DNA of 21,711 bases from JAKSCF01 sp028279945 (GTDB lineage Bacteria; Bacillota; Clostridia; Peptostreptococcales; JAAYPU01): contig JANQMT010000120.1 of NCBI GenBank assembly GCA_028279945.1, forward strand, positions 1 to 21,711. The letters are read 5' to 3'. A program made the translations under genes and the position numbers. The notes beneath the pieces are model-generated. The model did no database searches and was not told the origin of the DNA. It worked only from the letters and a program-made list of their open reading frames with translations. Shown here piece by piece: positions 21,702 through 21,711 of this stretch (its first letter is position 1; every line of letters begins with the position of its first letter).

Positions 21702-21711
21702 ATGGCATATG
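21702..21711 (+). CDS. Probable start of the next gene (first codons only)
   Basis: ATG at 21702 lies eight bases after GGAG (21690-21693) and the frame runs off the window after three codons (M-A-Y). Too short to identify. Confidence 0.35.

Noticed and set aside
1..21711. CRISPR array, insertion sequence, prophage, tRNA or rRNA
   Set aside because: No regularly spaced short repeats, transposase or integrase motifs, tRNA cloverleaf or rRNA-like sequence was seen. The repeats present are the terminator family and the transaldolase duplication.

Overview
The window (21.7 kb, low GC, every recognised gene on the + strand) looks like a chromosomal segment of an anaerobic low-GC Bacillota, most likely class Clostridia. 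This rests on AT-rich spacers with sigma-A type promoters, strong purine-rich Shine-Dalgarno sites, GTG/TTG starts, two typical lipoprotein signal peptides on transport proteins, and the families present (DUF4846 lipoprotein, XRE-cupin regulator, Tpx). No species is claimed.

Positions 1-15134 are an inositol catabolism region. It opens with the last 67 codons of a transaldolase followed by iolB. After three related terminators, a possible small RNA and a DUF4846 lipoprotein, there is an iolO-type epimerase and an XRE-cupin regulator. A long unit then begins at a clear promoter (4519-4547): iolM, iolN, a second zinc dehydrogenase, iolI, a XylFGH-type ABC importer, iolG and a complete transaldolase that is nearly identical to the fragment at position 1. 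Two known routes from scyllo-inosose appear interleaved. One is the Thermotoga maritima type route (IolG, IolM, IolN, IolO, ending at D-tagaturonate). The other is the Bacillus type route, represented here only by IolG, IolI and IolB. No iolC kinase or iolJ aldolase is visible. Two transaldolase genes sit in the places where those would be expected.

My main hypothesis is that the transaldolase cleaves unphosphorylated 2-deoxy-5-keto-D-gluconate, the IolB product. It would pass a dihydroxyacetone unit to glyceraldehyde 3-phosphate and release malonate semialdehyde, bypassing IolC and IolJ. This is inference from gene context and substrate chemistry, not shown by the sequence.

Positions 15135-21711 are unrelated: a TetR regulator with a lipoprotein RND efflux pump (adaptor plus inner-membrane pump), thiol peroxidase Tpx, a hot-dog thioesterase, and the probable start codon of one more gene at the right edge. 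Non-coding elements of note are a four-copy family of tetraloop terminators, several perfect inverted repeats without T-tracts, and palindromes that may be operators. I saw no tRNA, rRNA, CRISPR array, insertion sequence or phage gene.
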